This document shows positions 18,038 to 26,495 of a DNA stretch of 64,000 nt, piece after piece. Source of the DNA: SLNP01 sp964568875 (lineage in GTDB: Bacteria > Bacteroidota > Bacteroidia > Bacteroidales > VadinHA17); the NCBI GenBank assembly GCA_964568875.1, contig CAZMSH010000020.1:1-64000 (forward strand), in the 5' to 3' direction. Positions within the stretch are counted from its first letter, which is position 1; each line of letters begins with the position of its first letter. The notes below the pieces were generated by a model that made no database searches, had not been told where the DNA came from, and was given only the letters and a program-made list of their open reading frames with translations. Position numbers and translations under genes: made by a program.

Positions 18038-19822
18038 ATGAAAAAGATACTATATACATTAACGATTATCTCAGTCTTCGCTTTCCTTTCATGTTCGGAT
18101 GATTTTCTGAAGGAGATGCCTACTGATGACATTTTTGCAGATAACCTGCTTGTAAACTATACCGGATTTCAGAATATGCAGAACGGATTGTTTGCTCTTG
18201 TCAGGGATGAGTATGACAGGGTTGACAGAAACTATGGCGGAACATCATTCCGCAGCCTTCCTTTTGCCAAGCATACACTTTTCTCTGTTGGAGCCGACAA
18301 TTCATGGGGGAACAACAGGCATAGCCAGTTTGCCCACCTGAGTTTTCCGAAGAATATTACCTATATGGCAGATTTCGAAGCCTTTCTGGCAATGTTTGAG
18401 TGGCTTTACAAGGTGGTGAACACGGCCAACATGATTATTACCAGGGCCGAGAATCCTGACATTGACTGGCAGGGAGGCTCTACAGCCGCCGATCAGGCAA
18501 ATAAGGAGAGGACAGTTGCCAATGCAAGGCTAATACGGGCATGGGCATACAGGCACCTGACCTATTCATTTGGTGCGGTTCCGCTTAGTCTTGAGGAGGT
18601 TACAGGCAGCAACTACCGTACTGACTGGGAAAGAACACCCGTATTGGTTATACGTGAGGCTATGGAGCAGGATCTGCTTTATGCCGTTGAAAAGCTTCCC
18701 ATGCGTACTGCTAACAATACTGTGCCTTCACAGGCTATTGCCAGGCATTACCTGGGCGAGTTATACCTGGCCATGTCACGCGACCTTGATGCGAAGAATA
18801 TCCTTCAGCCTCTTGTAGAGGGCGCTGATTACACACTTATGACCACACGCTTCGGAGCAAATGCTTCCAATCCCGGTAACCCGTTTATTGATGTCTTCCG
18901 GTCTCCGCTGTACAGCCAGGGCAACCAGGAGGTACTCTGGGCATTCCTTAACACCGAACCCGAAAATGCTGCCTATGGGGTTGGACCGAATGTATTCATG
19001 AGGAACATGTGGAAGAACTATTACTCCGATCTTTCTACAATCAGAAGCCTTTCACACCCTCAGTATCCGGGGCAGACCCTTCAGCTTTTCTGGTCGCTTA
19101 ACGGTGGTAAGGGAGCCGGCCGCTGTGCCATTTCCCTCGGGACACATGCCCTATATACTTTCAAGGATCAGGAGGATGATGACATAAGGTATGACGAGCA
19201 TTCGATGGTCTGGCATCTGTATTTCCTGAATCCTGCCAATGAGGTATATGAGGTGCAGACTTCGGGAGGGTCCAGCATGATTAATCTTAATCAAAGTGCC
19301 AAGATGAGTGATGACACCGACCCCACCATCAAGCAGTACAATCTGCCATCGACAAGGAAATGGGATTATACCCATCCCTTCTTCGAGCAGGCATCTATTG
19401 ACCAGCAGTACAATGATATGGTATACCTGAGGCTGGCCGAAACTTACCTGCTTTATGCCGAGGCACTTTACAAACTGGGTCAGGGCGGTGAGTTGTGGGT
19501 CAACAAGATAAGGGAGCGTGCCGGTGTCGAGCTTATTGACGGCGGTGAGATGAGTATTGACATGATACTTGACGAGCGCACCCGTGAGCTTATCACCGAG
19601 GAACACAGGAGGCATACGCTTATCAGGCTGAGCCAGGAGGATGGCGGTGACGAAAGACTTGCTTCCAATTTTTTCAAGACCCGTACAAGACTCCACAATG
19701 AGGTTTCGGGCCGTGAAGTACGGGGCATGCATGACGATGTAACACCTGTGCTGTTTCCGATACCTAAAACTTTTATTGATTCAAACTCAGGCAGGTTAAT
19801 AGAACAAAATCCGGGATACTAG
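18038..19822 (+). CDS. SusD/RagB-family surface lipoprotein
   Basis: 594 residues with a lipoprotein signal (FLSC, Cys19) followed by SDDFLKEMPTDD, the usual SusD start. TPR-like helices carry the family pattern RLIRAWAYRHLTYSFGAVPL, and the C-terminal part has YLRLAETYLLYAEAL, DERTRELITEEHRR and the final IEQNPGY. It caps the SusC barrel at 15077-18016 and captures the substrate. The next gene, a DcuC carrier, starts only 3 bp after the stop, so outer and inner membrane uptake appear to be cotranscribed. Confidence 0.95.
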   Translation: MKKILYTLTIISVFAFLSCSDDFLKEMPTDDIFADNLLVNYTGFQNMQNGLFALVRDEYDRVDRNYGGTSFRSLPFAKHTLFSVGADNSWGNNRHSQFAHLSFPKNITYMADFEAFLAMFEWLYKVVNTANMIITRAENPDIDWQGGSTAADQANKERTVANARLIRAWAYRHLTYSFGAVPLSLEEVTGSNYRTDWERTPVLVIREAMEQDLLYAVEKLPMRTANNTVPSQAIARHYLGELYLAMSRDLDAKNILQPLVEGADYTLMTTRFGANASNPGNPFIDVFRSPLYSQGNQEVLWAFLNTEPENAAYGVGPNVFMRNMWKNYYSDLSTIRSLSHPQYPGQTLQLFWSLNGGKGAGRCAISLGTHALYTFKDQEDDDIRYDEHSMVWHLYFLNPANEVYEVQTSGGSSMINLNQSAKMSDDTDPTIKQYNLPSTRKWDYTHPFFEQASIDQQYNDMVYLRLAETYLLYAEALYKLGQGGELWVNKIRERAGVELIDGGEMSIDMILDERTRELITEEHRRHTLIRLSQEDGGDERLASNFFKTRTRLHNEVSGREVRGMHDDVTPVLFPIPKTFIDSNSGRLIEQNPGY

Positions 19823-19825
19823 CAG

Positions 19826-21199
19826 ATGATGGCGATAACTGGATTTGCGATTTGCATTATCGGGATCATCTTCACTGCCCGGCTTCTGTACCGGAATTAC
19901 AATCCGCAGGGGGTGCTTATTACCTCCGGCCTTTTAATGATGGGCATTGCGGCGGCCATTGGATTAGGTGACGTGGTGGTCGCAAAGCCCTCAGGAACCA
20001 TCATTTTTGACATGGTTCAGATAATTGATGAAGGATTCATTACGAATCTTTCGCGTATCGGGGTTATGATTATGACAATAGGCGGTTATGTAGCTTTTAT
20101 GAACTCGATAAAGGCCACCGATGCCCTGGTTTACCTGGCAATGAAACCGCTCTCAAGTTTCAGGAAGTATCCGATGCTGGCAGCGGTGATTACGATTCCC
20201 ATAGGACAGGTGCTTTTTATGACGGTACCTTCGGCTGCGGGGCTGGGCCTGCTTCTGGTAGCATCGTTCTACCCGGTGCTTGTCAACCTGGGTGTCAGCA
20301 GGCTGACGGCGCTTTCAGTCATAGCCGCCGCCACTATTTTTGACCAGGGTCCGAGTTCGGCCAATACGGCCATGGCTGCCGGTCTGATCGGCACAACCAA
20401 CGTAGAGTATTTCATTACCAGCCAGTTGCCGGTAGTGATCCCAACCACCGCTGTGGTAATGGTTTTATACTTTTTCAGCAACAGGTATTTTGACAGGAAG
20501 GACATTGAGGCGGGCAAAGAGATATTTGCACAGCCGGCGGCAACAAATGGCAAGCCCGACGTGCCTCTTCTCTTCTCTGTTCTGCCTATGCTCCCGCTTG
20601 TGCTTCTGGTGGTTTTTTCGCAGTATGTCGGCTTGTTCGACATCCACCTAAGCACGACAGCGGCTATGCTGTTTTCTCTCGTTGTGTCGGTTCTGCTTAT
20701 AGCGATCTATAAGAGGAATTTCAAAAAGGTTATGGGTCTGCTTGAGGGTTTCTGGAAGGGTATGGGCTCGGTATTTACTACAGTGATAACCCTGATAGTG
20801 GCTGCCGAAATATTCGCAAAGGGTCTAAACAGCCTGGGTTTCATTGATTCGCTGGTTTCGGGATCGACACACATCGGGTTGTCGGGAGTGATGATCACCA
20901 TTGTGATGTCGATACTGATATTTCTTGCAGCGATGCTTACCGGAAGCGGTAATGCAGCGTTTTTCTCTTTCGGTCCCCTTATTCCCGATGTGGCTGTTAA
21001 GCTGGGACTCAAATCGTGGGAGATGATACTTCCTATGCAGCTTGCAGCCAGCATGGGCAGGGCGACCTCACCGATAGCCGGTGTCATTGTGGCCATAGCC
21101 GGCGTTGCCGGTGTTTCGCCTGTTGATGTTGCGAAGAGGAACCTGCTTCCGCTTGCAGGTGGCCTCGTGTTCCTTCAAATATTTCATTTTCTGTTTTAA
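19826..21199 (+). CDS. Second DcuC-family C4-dicarboxylate carrier
   Basis: 457 residues, a paralogue of the carrier at 10930-12309 along its whole length. Shared blocks are IGGYVAFM.SIKATDALVYLAMKPLS, YPMLAAVITIPIGQVLF, NLGVSRLTALSVIAAATIFDQGPSS, MLTGSGNAAFFSFGPLIPD and ASMGRATSPIAGVIVAIAGVAGVSP. An inner-membrane carrier for fumarate, succinate, aspartate or related diacids. It begins 3 bp after the SusD stop and ends 5 bp before the isoaspartyl dipeptidase gene, tying aspartate-type substrates to this operon. Confidence 0.88.
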   Translation: MMAITGFAICIIGIIFTARLLYRNYNPQGVLITSGLLMMGIAAAIGLGDVVVAKPSGTIIFDMVQIIDEGFITNLSRIGVMIMTIGGYVAFMNSIKATDALVYLAMKPLSSFRKYPMLAAVITIPIGQVLFMTVPSAAGLGLLLVASFYPVLVNLGVSRLTALSVIAAATIFDQGPSSANTAMAAGLIGTTNVEYFITSQLPVVIPTTAVVMVLYFFSNRYFDRKDIEAGKEIFAQPAATNGKPDVPLLFSVLPMLPLVLLVVFSQYVGLFDIHLSTTAAMLFSLVVSVLLIAIYKRNFKKVMGLLEGFWKGMGSVFTTVITLIVAAEIFAKGLNSLGFIDSLVSGSTHIGLSGVMITIVMSILIFLAAMLTGSGNAAFFSFGPLIPDVAVKLGLKSWEMILPMQLAASMGRATSPIAGVIVAIAGVAGVSPVDVAKRNLLPLAGGLVFLQIFHFLF

Positions 21200-21204
21200 A
21201 ATAG

Positions 21205-22317
21205 ATGCTTATGGTTATGTTGTTGAAGTCGGGTATGGTTTACGCTCCCGAAAAGCTTGGAAAAAAGGATATTCTGATTGCCGGAGGGCGCATAATTGCC
21301 ATCGCGGACTCACTGCAGGTAACCGAGCTGAAGCCTGAGGTGATTGACGCTGCGGGGCTGCATGTCTGTCCCGGCTTCATCGACCAGCACGTTCATATTA
21401 CCGGCGGCGGAGGGCAGTTCGGGTTTGCATCGTTCATACCCGAGCTGTTCGCCGGTGATCTTCTTTCTGTCGGAACCACAACGGTAATGGGTTTGCTTGG
21501 AACCGACGGCTTTGTGAAGGAACTTACTACCCTCTATGCCAAGGCAAAAGCACTGGAGGAGACCGGGGTTTCATCGTATATTCTGACAAGCTATTACGGT
21601 CTGCCCGAGAAAACACTGTGTGGCTCTGTGGCTGACGATATGATTTTCATAGACAAGGTTATAGGCTGCAAGCTGGCTATCAGCGATGACCGCAGTTCCT
21701 TTCCCACGCGCCATGAGATTCTCAGGCTCATCAACAAGGTGCGGCTGGGCGGTTTCAGTTCGGGCAAGGGAGGCATTTTGCACATACACCTCGGGGCGCT
21801 TGAGAGCCGCATCGACGACCTTATGTCGATAGCAAGAGAGTTTCCGACGCTGATTTCCTACATCTCGCCAACGCACTGCTCACGTACGCAGGAGTTGTTT
21901 TTCGACTGCATTGAATTTGCGAAAATGGGCGGCATGGTTGATATTTCCACCGGGGGAACCACATACATTCGTCCACATGAGGCTGTTGCCGTTGCGCTCG
22001 AGAAAGGAGCGCCTCTCGGGAACCTTACTTTTTCAACTGATGGCCGGGGTGGGGTAAAAAGGGTCGACCCCGTTACCGGTGAGGTGACCTATAAACCGGC
22101 TCCGCTTGACCTAAACCACAAGGAGATGGTAATGCTGGTTGAAAAAGGGATACTGCCGCTGGAGGATGCCCTCAGGCTACTGACGGTAAATGTGGCAAAG
22201 AATTTGAAAATACGTAACAAGGGCCGTATAGAGCCGGGTTATGACGCTGATTTTGTGTTACTTGATGAACAATTACAGGTAAACGGTGTTATAACTCGTG
22301 GGAAAAGAGTTATTTGA
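21205..22317 (+). CDS. iadA: Isoaspartyl dipeptidase (beta-aspartyl peptidase), amidohydrolase superfamily
   Basis: 370 residues. The amidohydrolase metal site begins with QHVHITGGGG (His62, His64). The IadA-specific VIGCKLAISDDRSS block holds the lysine expected to be carboxylated, followed by HIHLG and SPTHCSRT histidines and the C-terminal FSTDGRGG aspartate (FSSDGNG in typical IadA). The family hydrolyses dipeptides with a beta-aspartyl bond, releasing aspartate. No signal peptide, so it is cytoplasmic. Several start codons are possible: ATG 21205 and an ATG at 21211. Lies between the DcuC carrier and a lipoprotein hydrolase gene in a tightly spaced operon. Confidence 0.85.
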   Translation: MLMVMLLKSGMVYAPEKLGKKDILIAGGRIIAIADSLQVTELKPEVIDAAGLHVCPGFIDQHVHITGGGGQFGFASFIPELFAGDLLSVGTTTVMGLLGTDGFVKELTTLYAKAKALEETGVSSYILTSYYGLPEKTLCGSVADDMIFIDKVIGCKLAISDDRSSFPTRHEILRLINKVRLGGFSSGKGGILHIHLGALESRIDDLMSIAREFPTLISYISPTHCSRTQELFFDCIEFAKMGGMVDISTGGTTYIRPHEAVAVALEKGAPLGNLTFSTDGRGGVKRVDPVTGEVTYKPAPLDLNHKEMVMLVEKGILPLEDALRLLTVNVAKNLKIRNKGRIEPGYDADFVLLDEQLQVNGVITRGKRVI

Positions 22318-22337
22318 TGACTGCAAAGTGATCATAA

Positions 22338-23246
22338 ATGAATACTTTAGTCGACGATATGAAAAAGATATTGACCCTTCTGCTGGCAATGCTGACCGTC
22401 ACGGTGACTTCGTGTGAGTCGGGAGATGACGATCAGCCTCAGGGCAAGAGCGGAAAACTGGTTTTCAACGCCGGTGCAAATTTCGACAATGAGTTGATAG
22501 ATGTCTGGTATTATGTGCCGCCGGGTGATCCTGCCGTGATGGATTTCCAGGTTGTGCTGCATGGGATGGACCGAAATGCCTATGAATACCTTGGTCCGTG
22601 GGCCGCAAAGGCAAGGCAGTACGGAATTGTAACTATAGCTCCTGAGTTTCGCAGCGATTATTTTGACACCCGCAAGTACAATGAGGGCAACATAATTGAC
22701 AGTGGCGGAAGTTTAAATCCGCCCGAAAAGACAACCTTTTACCTGATTGACAAAATTTTTGAGTTTGTTCTTGAAGAGCTTGAACTGGAATTTGACAACT
22801 ACAACATTTTCGGGCACTCTGCCGGCGCCCAGTTCGTTCACCGGTTTCTGATGTTTTATAGCAGTCCGTATGTTGATAAAGCGGTAGCTGCCAATTCGGG
22901 ATGGTATACATTCCCCACTTTGGAGAATGACTTTCCGTACGGGGTGAATAACTATTGCGGTGATATAAGCAATTTCAGGTCACGTTTTTACGGAAAGAAG
23001 CTGACGATACTTCTGGGTACTGCAGACACTCTGCGTACCAGTTCGCTTAGGACCACTCCCGAAGCTGATGCACAGGGCCTGGACAGGTTTGAAAGAGGGA
23101 ATAACTTTTTCAACACAAATCAGCAGTGGGCAGTCAGCAGCGGGTATCTGTTCCGATGGCAGGTTCAGCATGTGCAGGATGTTGGTCATGATCACACCCT
23201 AATGTCGCCGGCCGCTGCCGATCATTTGTATGGCGGAAGGAAATAA
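22338..23246 (+). CDS. Lipoprotein alpha/beta-hydrolase
   Basis: 302 residues (295 if it starts at ATG 22359, which gives a clean lipoprotein signal with cysteine in VTSCES). The fold is alpha/beta hydrolase: VVLHGMDRNAYEY near the oxyanion hole, the nucleophile elbow GHSAGAQF, LGTADT for the acid region, and VGHDHTL with the catalytic histidine. Probable esterase or peptidase, anchored in the periplasm or outer membrane. The substrate cannot be told from sequence. Twenty bp after the dipeptidase gene and 12 bp before the DASS carrier gene. Confidence 0.8.
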   Translation: MNTLVDDMKKILTLLLAMLTVTVTSCESGDDDQPQGKSGKLVFNAGANFDNELIDVWYYVPPGDPAVMDFQVVLHGMDRNAYEYLGPWAAKARQYGIVTIAPEFRSDYFDTRKYNEGNIIDSGGSLNPPEKTTFYLIDKIFEFVLEELELEFDNYNIFGHSAGAQFVHRFLMFYSSPYVDKAVAANSGWYTFPTLENDFPYGVNNYCGDISNFRSRFYGKKLTILLGTADTLRTSSLRTTPEADAQGLDRFERGNNFFNTNQQWAVSSGYLFRWQVQHVQDVGHDHTLMSPAAADHLYGGRK

Positions 23247-23258
23247 AACGATAACCTT

Positions 23259-24590
23259 TTGAAAGGATACAGGTGGACAATCATAATCGGATTCGTCATT
23301 GTCAGCACCATAATGGGAGGCCTGATCGGTGAAGGATTTACCCAGAAAGCAGGAATAGCAATACTTATTCTGATTGCCGGACTCTGGATTACCGAAGCTG
23401 CACCCCTGCCTGTTACGGCATTGCTGGTGCCGGTGCTGGCATCTCTTACCGGAATTTTCGATACAGGGGAGGCGTTGTCTCACTTTGCCAATCCCATTAT
23501 CTATGTCTTTATTGGTGGATTTACCCTGGCAGCGGTTTTGGGTGAGCATGGTATCGATAAGTGGCTTGCCGGAAAGGTTGTCAGGCTTGCCCGTGGTAAC
23601 CGCTGGCTTTCTCTGGTAACCATGTTCGGGTCGGTGTCGTTCCTGTCGATGTGGATGAGCAATACGGCTACAACAGCCATGATGCTTCCCATAGGTATGT
23701 CGCTGATTAGTCGTGAGTATCCCAGGGCTAGGACTCTTGCGGTTCTGGGTACAGCCTATTCCGCAAATATCGGAGGTATTGCAACTGTAATTGGCAGTCC
23801 GCCAAACCTTATTGCTGCAGCTGCGCTGGATATAGATTTTGCCACATGGATTGGTTTCGGTTTGCCGGTGACAATTATATTGTTTCCTTTGTTGATGCTG
23901 GTGCTAAAGATGGCCTTGAGGCCGGAGCCTGACTTCAGGCTCAATTGCGAGGATAATGCTCATGCTTCAGAATGGAGCAGGGGCAAGACAGCTGTTCTTA
24001 TCTTCTTCCTGTTTGTTGTCACACTTTGGATACTATCCCAACCGATTAGCAGGGCACTTGGGGTGGACAACTTCGACTCCCTGGTGGCGATCGCTGCGAC
24101 GGTTATGGCTCCTGTACTTGGACTAACAAGTTGGGGACGCCTTGAGAAGGAGATAAACTGGGGTGTACTGCTCCTCTTCGGGGGTGGTTTGTGTCTTAGC
24201 GGCGTTTTATCAGTTACGGGAACATCGGGTATGATAGCTGAAGCCATTCTGGAGGGCTATGGTGGTGACAGCGGCTGGATACTGGTTTTGATTGCTGTTA
24301 CATTTATGGTGTTCCTTACAGAGATATCGAGTAACACCGGTGCGGCAGCCATACTGGTACCAATAATTATGGCTGTGGCGTTGCAGCACAATGAAGCTTT
24401 CACTCTTCCCATGGTAATGGGCATTGGCATTTCCGCCAACTGTGCGTTTATGCTGCCGGTAGCTACCCCTCCCAATGCGCTGGCTTTCAGCACAAATGAG
24501 GTGACAATGAAGACCATGGTCCGCACCGGCATATATCTCAACCTTATAGCGATACCGGTAATCTGGGGGGTTGTTACTTTATTGTCGTGA
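23259..24590 (+). CDS. SLC13/DASS-family sodium:dicarboxylate symporter
   Basis: 443 residues with about 11-12 hydrophobic helices. The two sodium-site S-N-T motifs are visible (MSNTATTAMMLPIG and ISSNTGAAAILVPI), as are the family blocks LWITEAAPLPVTALLVP, IGSPPNLI and FMLPVATPPNALAF. It imports dicarboxylates such as succinate, malate or aspartate with sodium. The first in-frame start is TTG 23259; the next in-frame ATG is about 50 bp further on, so the exact start is uncertain. Third dicarboxylate-type carrier in this locus and last gene of the tightly spaced series. Confidence 0.88.
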   Translation: MKGYRWTIIIGFVIVSTIMGGLIGEGFTQKAGIAILILIAGLWITEAAPLPVTALLVPVLASLTGIFDTGEALSHFANPIIYVFIGGFTLAAVLGEHGIDKWLAGKVVRLARGNRWLSLVTMFGSVSFLSMWMSNTATTAMMLPIGMSLISREYPRARTLAVLGTAYSANIGGIATVIGSPPNLIAAAALDIDFATWIGFGLPVTIILFPLLMLVLKMALRPEPDFRLNCEDNAHASEWSRGKTAVLIFFLFVVTLWILSQPISRALGVDNFDSLVAIAATVMAPVLGLTSWGRLEKEINWGVLLLFGGGLCLSGVLSVTGTSGMIAEAILEGYGGDSGWILVLIAVTFMVFLTEISSNTGAAAILVPIIMAVALQHNEAFTLPMVMGIGISANCAFMLPVATPPNALAFSTNEVTMKTMVRTGIYLNLIAIPVIWGVVTLLS

Positions 24591-24942
24591 CTCCCTCCCA
24601 TTTTGCGCCACGATTCTTTGCCGGTCCCCACCTTTGCGGTACTATCTTTTGCCGATCCCCGGAGGGGATCAATATTCATAGCAACGTCAGCGCCCCCCCA
24701 CCTTTGTCGCCGGCCGCTAATTTCTTTGATTTCCATTATTTTTATCTGCAATCGCAGCAGTGAGGATTTTGTCATATATTCCTCTGCATTTCTTATATTC
24801 GTGGCTGATTTAACCATTATTGCCACCGGAAACCTTTTTTGCCATTTATAGCGCCGTATACCGGTAACCTATATTCCGGGCTTGATGGTTTTTTCATAGG
24901 GTGTAGCCCGGGTTCCGGGGAGGAAAATATAAACTTATCGAC
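24591..24942 (+). other. Intergenic region carrying REP-like copy C
   Basis: 352 bp without a supported gene. Contains a degenerate GCCGGTCCCCACCTTTGCGG stretch at about 24620-24640 that resembles the family tail, then REP-like copy C at 24654-24716. The rest is AT-rich and presumably holds the promoter of the M14 gene at 24943. No clear TAnnTTTG box was found. Confidence 0.5.
24654..24716 (+). repeat. REP-like palindromic repeat, copy C
   Basis: Perfect palindrome GATCCCC-GGA-GGGGATC (24654-24670), then AATATTCATAGCAACG, a C7 tract and a CCTTTGTCGCCGGCC tail. Same orientation as copies A and B. Confidence 0.8.
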
Positions 24943-26478
24943 ATGAGGAATAGATTTTTAATTATCCTGTCAGCGGTTCTTTACTGCTTCGTTGCAGCGG
25001 GTCAGCAGAGCAGCGTTATCACAGAAAAGTATTTCAGTGATCCCCCGGTAAGTTTCGCCACGCCTAGTCTTTCGATTGATGAAGACAGGCTTGCCACCTA
25101 TGACGAGGTTATGACTTGGATATCGCGCAATATATCAGGTAAGCCGGGGGCTGAGGTAAGGATAATCGGTCAGAGTGAGAGGGGTCTTGACATACCAGTC
25201 ATCTATCTCCAGCGTCCGGGTCAGGATCCGAAGCTGAGGATATGGATGCAGGGGGTGTTGCACGGCAATGAGCCTTCTGGAGTAGAGGGACTGCTGCATC
25301 TGGCCATGCAGCTTCTTAACGATAAGGAGACCTCAATGTTGCTTGATCATCTGTCAATTGCCATACTTCCAATAGCCAACATTGACGGTTATGTCGCCAA
25401 CACCCGCGCTTCAGCCCGTGGACTTGATCTTAACCGCGATCAGACAAAGTTTGCCGATCCTGTGAGCGTGATTATCAAGAGGGCTTTTATGGAGTGGAAT
25501 CCTGATGTGGCTGCCGATTTTCACGAATACACCCCTGCAAGGAGGGATTATTCCGTATTTGGCAACAAGGGGGCCACAATCTCATATGATGTAAAATTTG
25601 TCGCGCCGGGATCGCTGATTCTGACAGAGGGACAACGAAGGGCTTCATATTATATCCTTCAGAAGGAGGCAGAGAAGGTTCTTGATGAATACGGGTACAC
25701 ACATTTCTTCTATTTCACCTCAAGCATGGTTGACGGAGAGATGGTACTGAGCTCGGGAGCTAACAGTCCCCATTCCAGTGCAACATCGTATGCCCTGTCG
25801 AATGCAGTTTCATTTTTTGTCGAAACAAGGGGCATCGGGCTGGGCCGTACTTCGCTGGCACGCAGGGCTCATGGAGTTTTCCTCACGGCGCTGTCGATGC
25901 TTGAAAGCAGTGTAAGGCATGAGGAAGAGATAAGGGAGATCGTGGAGACGGCAAAGATGGAGGCGATAAATGGTTCAGATGATATAGTGGTTGTGGCAGA
26001 ACCGGCTGAAGAGTACTACGATGTAACCTTCATTGACCTTGAGACGGCAGAGCACATTGTTAAACGTTTAAAGACCAGGGATGAATCTGTCCTGACACCC
26101 GTACTCGTAAGAAGCCGTCCGAAAGGCTATATCATTGAGGCTGCCACTGAAAGGGAACTTTCCATACTTAGGATTCTGGGTCTGGAGGTGGTGCCACTTA
26201 AGCGAAGCAAGAGGTATCTGGCAGAGAGTTATATGATAGTTGAGCAGACAAATGCCAGAACAGTCTGGGAGGGGATTACCAGGGTAACTGTAAAGACCGA
26301 TCTTGTAAGAAGCCGTAAACGTTTTGGCAAGGGTGATTACTACATCGATCTGGCCCAGGAGAATTCCAGATATGCGGTAGTCCTTCTTGAACCTGAGTCA
26401 GAAAACGGCTTTGTCAACTACGAGGTTACCGAGTCAAAGGCCGGACAGCCGTTAAGGATACACAGAGTTGTAAAATAG
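24943..26478 (+). CDS. M14-family zinc carboxypeptidase, exported, paralogue of 13492-15021
   Basis: 511 residues, signal peptide about 1-20 (VAAGQQ). Zinc ligands are His107 and Glu110 in HGNE and His194 in DFHEY; the catalytic glutamate is in VETRGIG. Residue-level similarity to the M14 protein at 13492-15021 runs end to end (SLSIDEDR, LLDHLSIAILPIAN, GLDLNRDQTKFADPVS, GLGRTSLARR). The two arose by duplication around the SusCD/transport block. The FAD oxidoreductase gene starts 17 bp downstream. Confidence 0.9.
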   Translation: MRNRFLIILSAVLYCFVAAGQQSSVITEKYFSDPPVSFATPSLSIDEDRLATYDEVMTWISRNISGKPGAEVRIIGQSERGLDIPVIYLQRPGQDPKLRIWMQGVLHGNEPSGVEGLLHLAMQLLNDKETSMLLDHLSIAILPIANIDGYVANTRASARGLDLNRDQTKFADPVSVIIKRAFMEWNPDVAADFHEYTPARRDYSVFGNKGATISYDVKFVAPGSLILTEGQRRASYYILQKEAEKVLDEYGYTHFFYFTSSMVDGEMVLSSGANSPHSSATSYALSNAVSFFVETRGIGLGRTSLARRAHGVFLTALSMLESSVRHEEEIREIVETAKMEAINGSDDIVVVAEPAEEYYDVTFIDLETAEHIVKRLKTRDESVLTPVLVRSRPKGYIIEAATERELSILRILGLEVVPLKRSKRYLAESYMIVEQTNARTVWEGITRVTVKTDLVRSRKRFGKGDYYIDLAQENSRYAVVLLEPESENGFVNYEVTESKAGQPLRIHRVVK

Positions 26479-26495
26479 CGCCGGCAGGGATATCT

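Noticed and set aside
24257..24826. 189-codon minus-strand frame
   Set aside because: Mostly antisense to the DASS carrier gene and running through REP-like copy C; the MNIDPLRGS stretch is just the repeat read in another strand.
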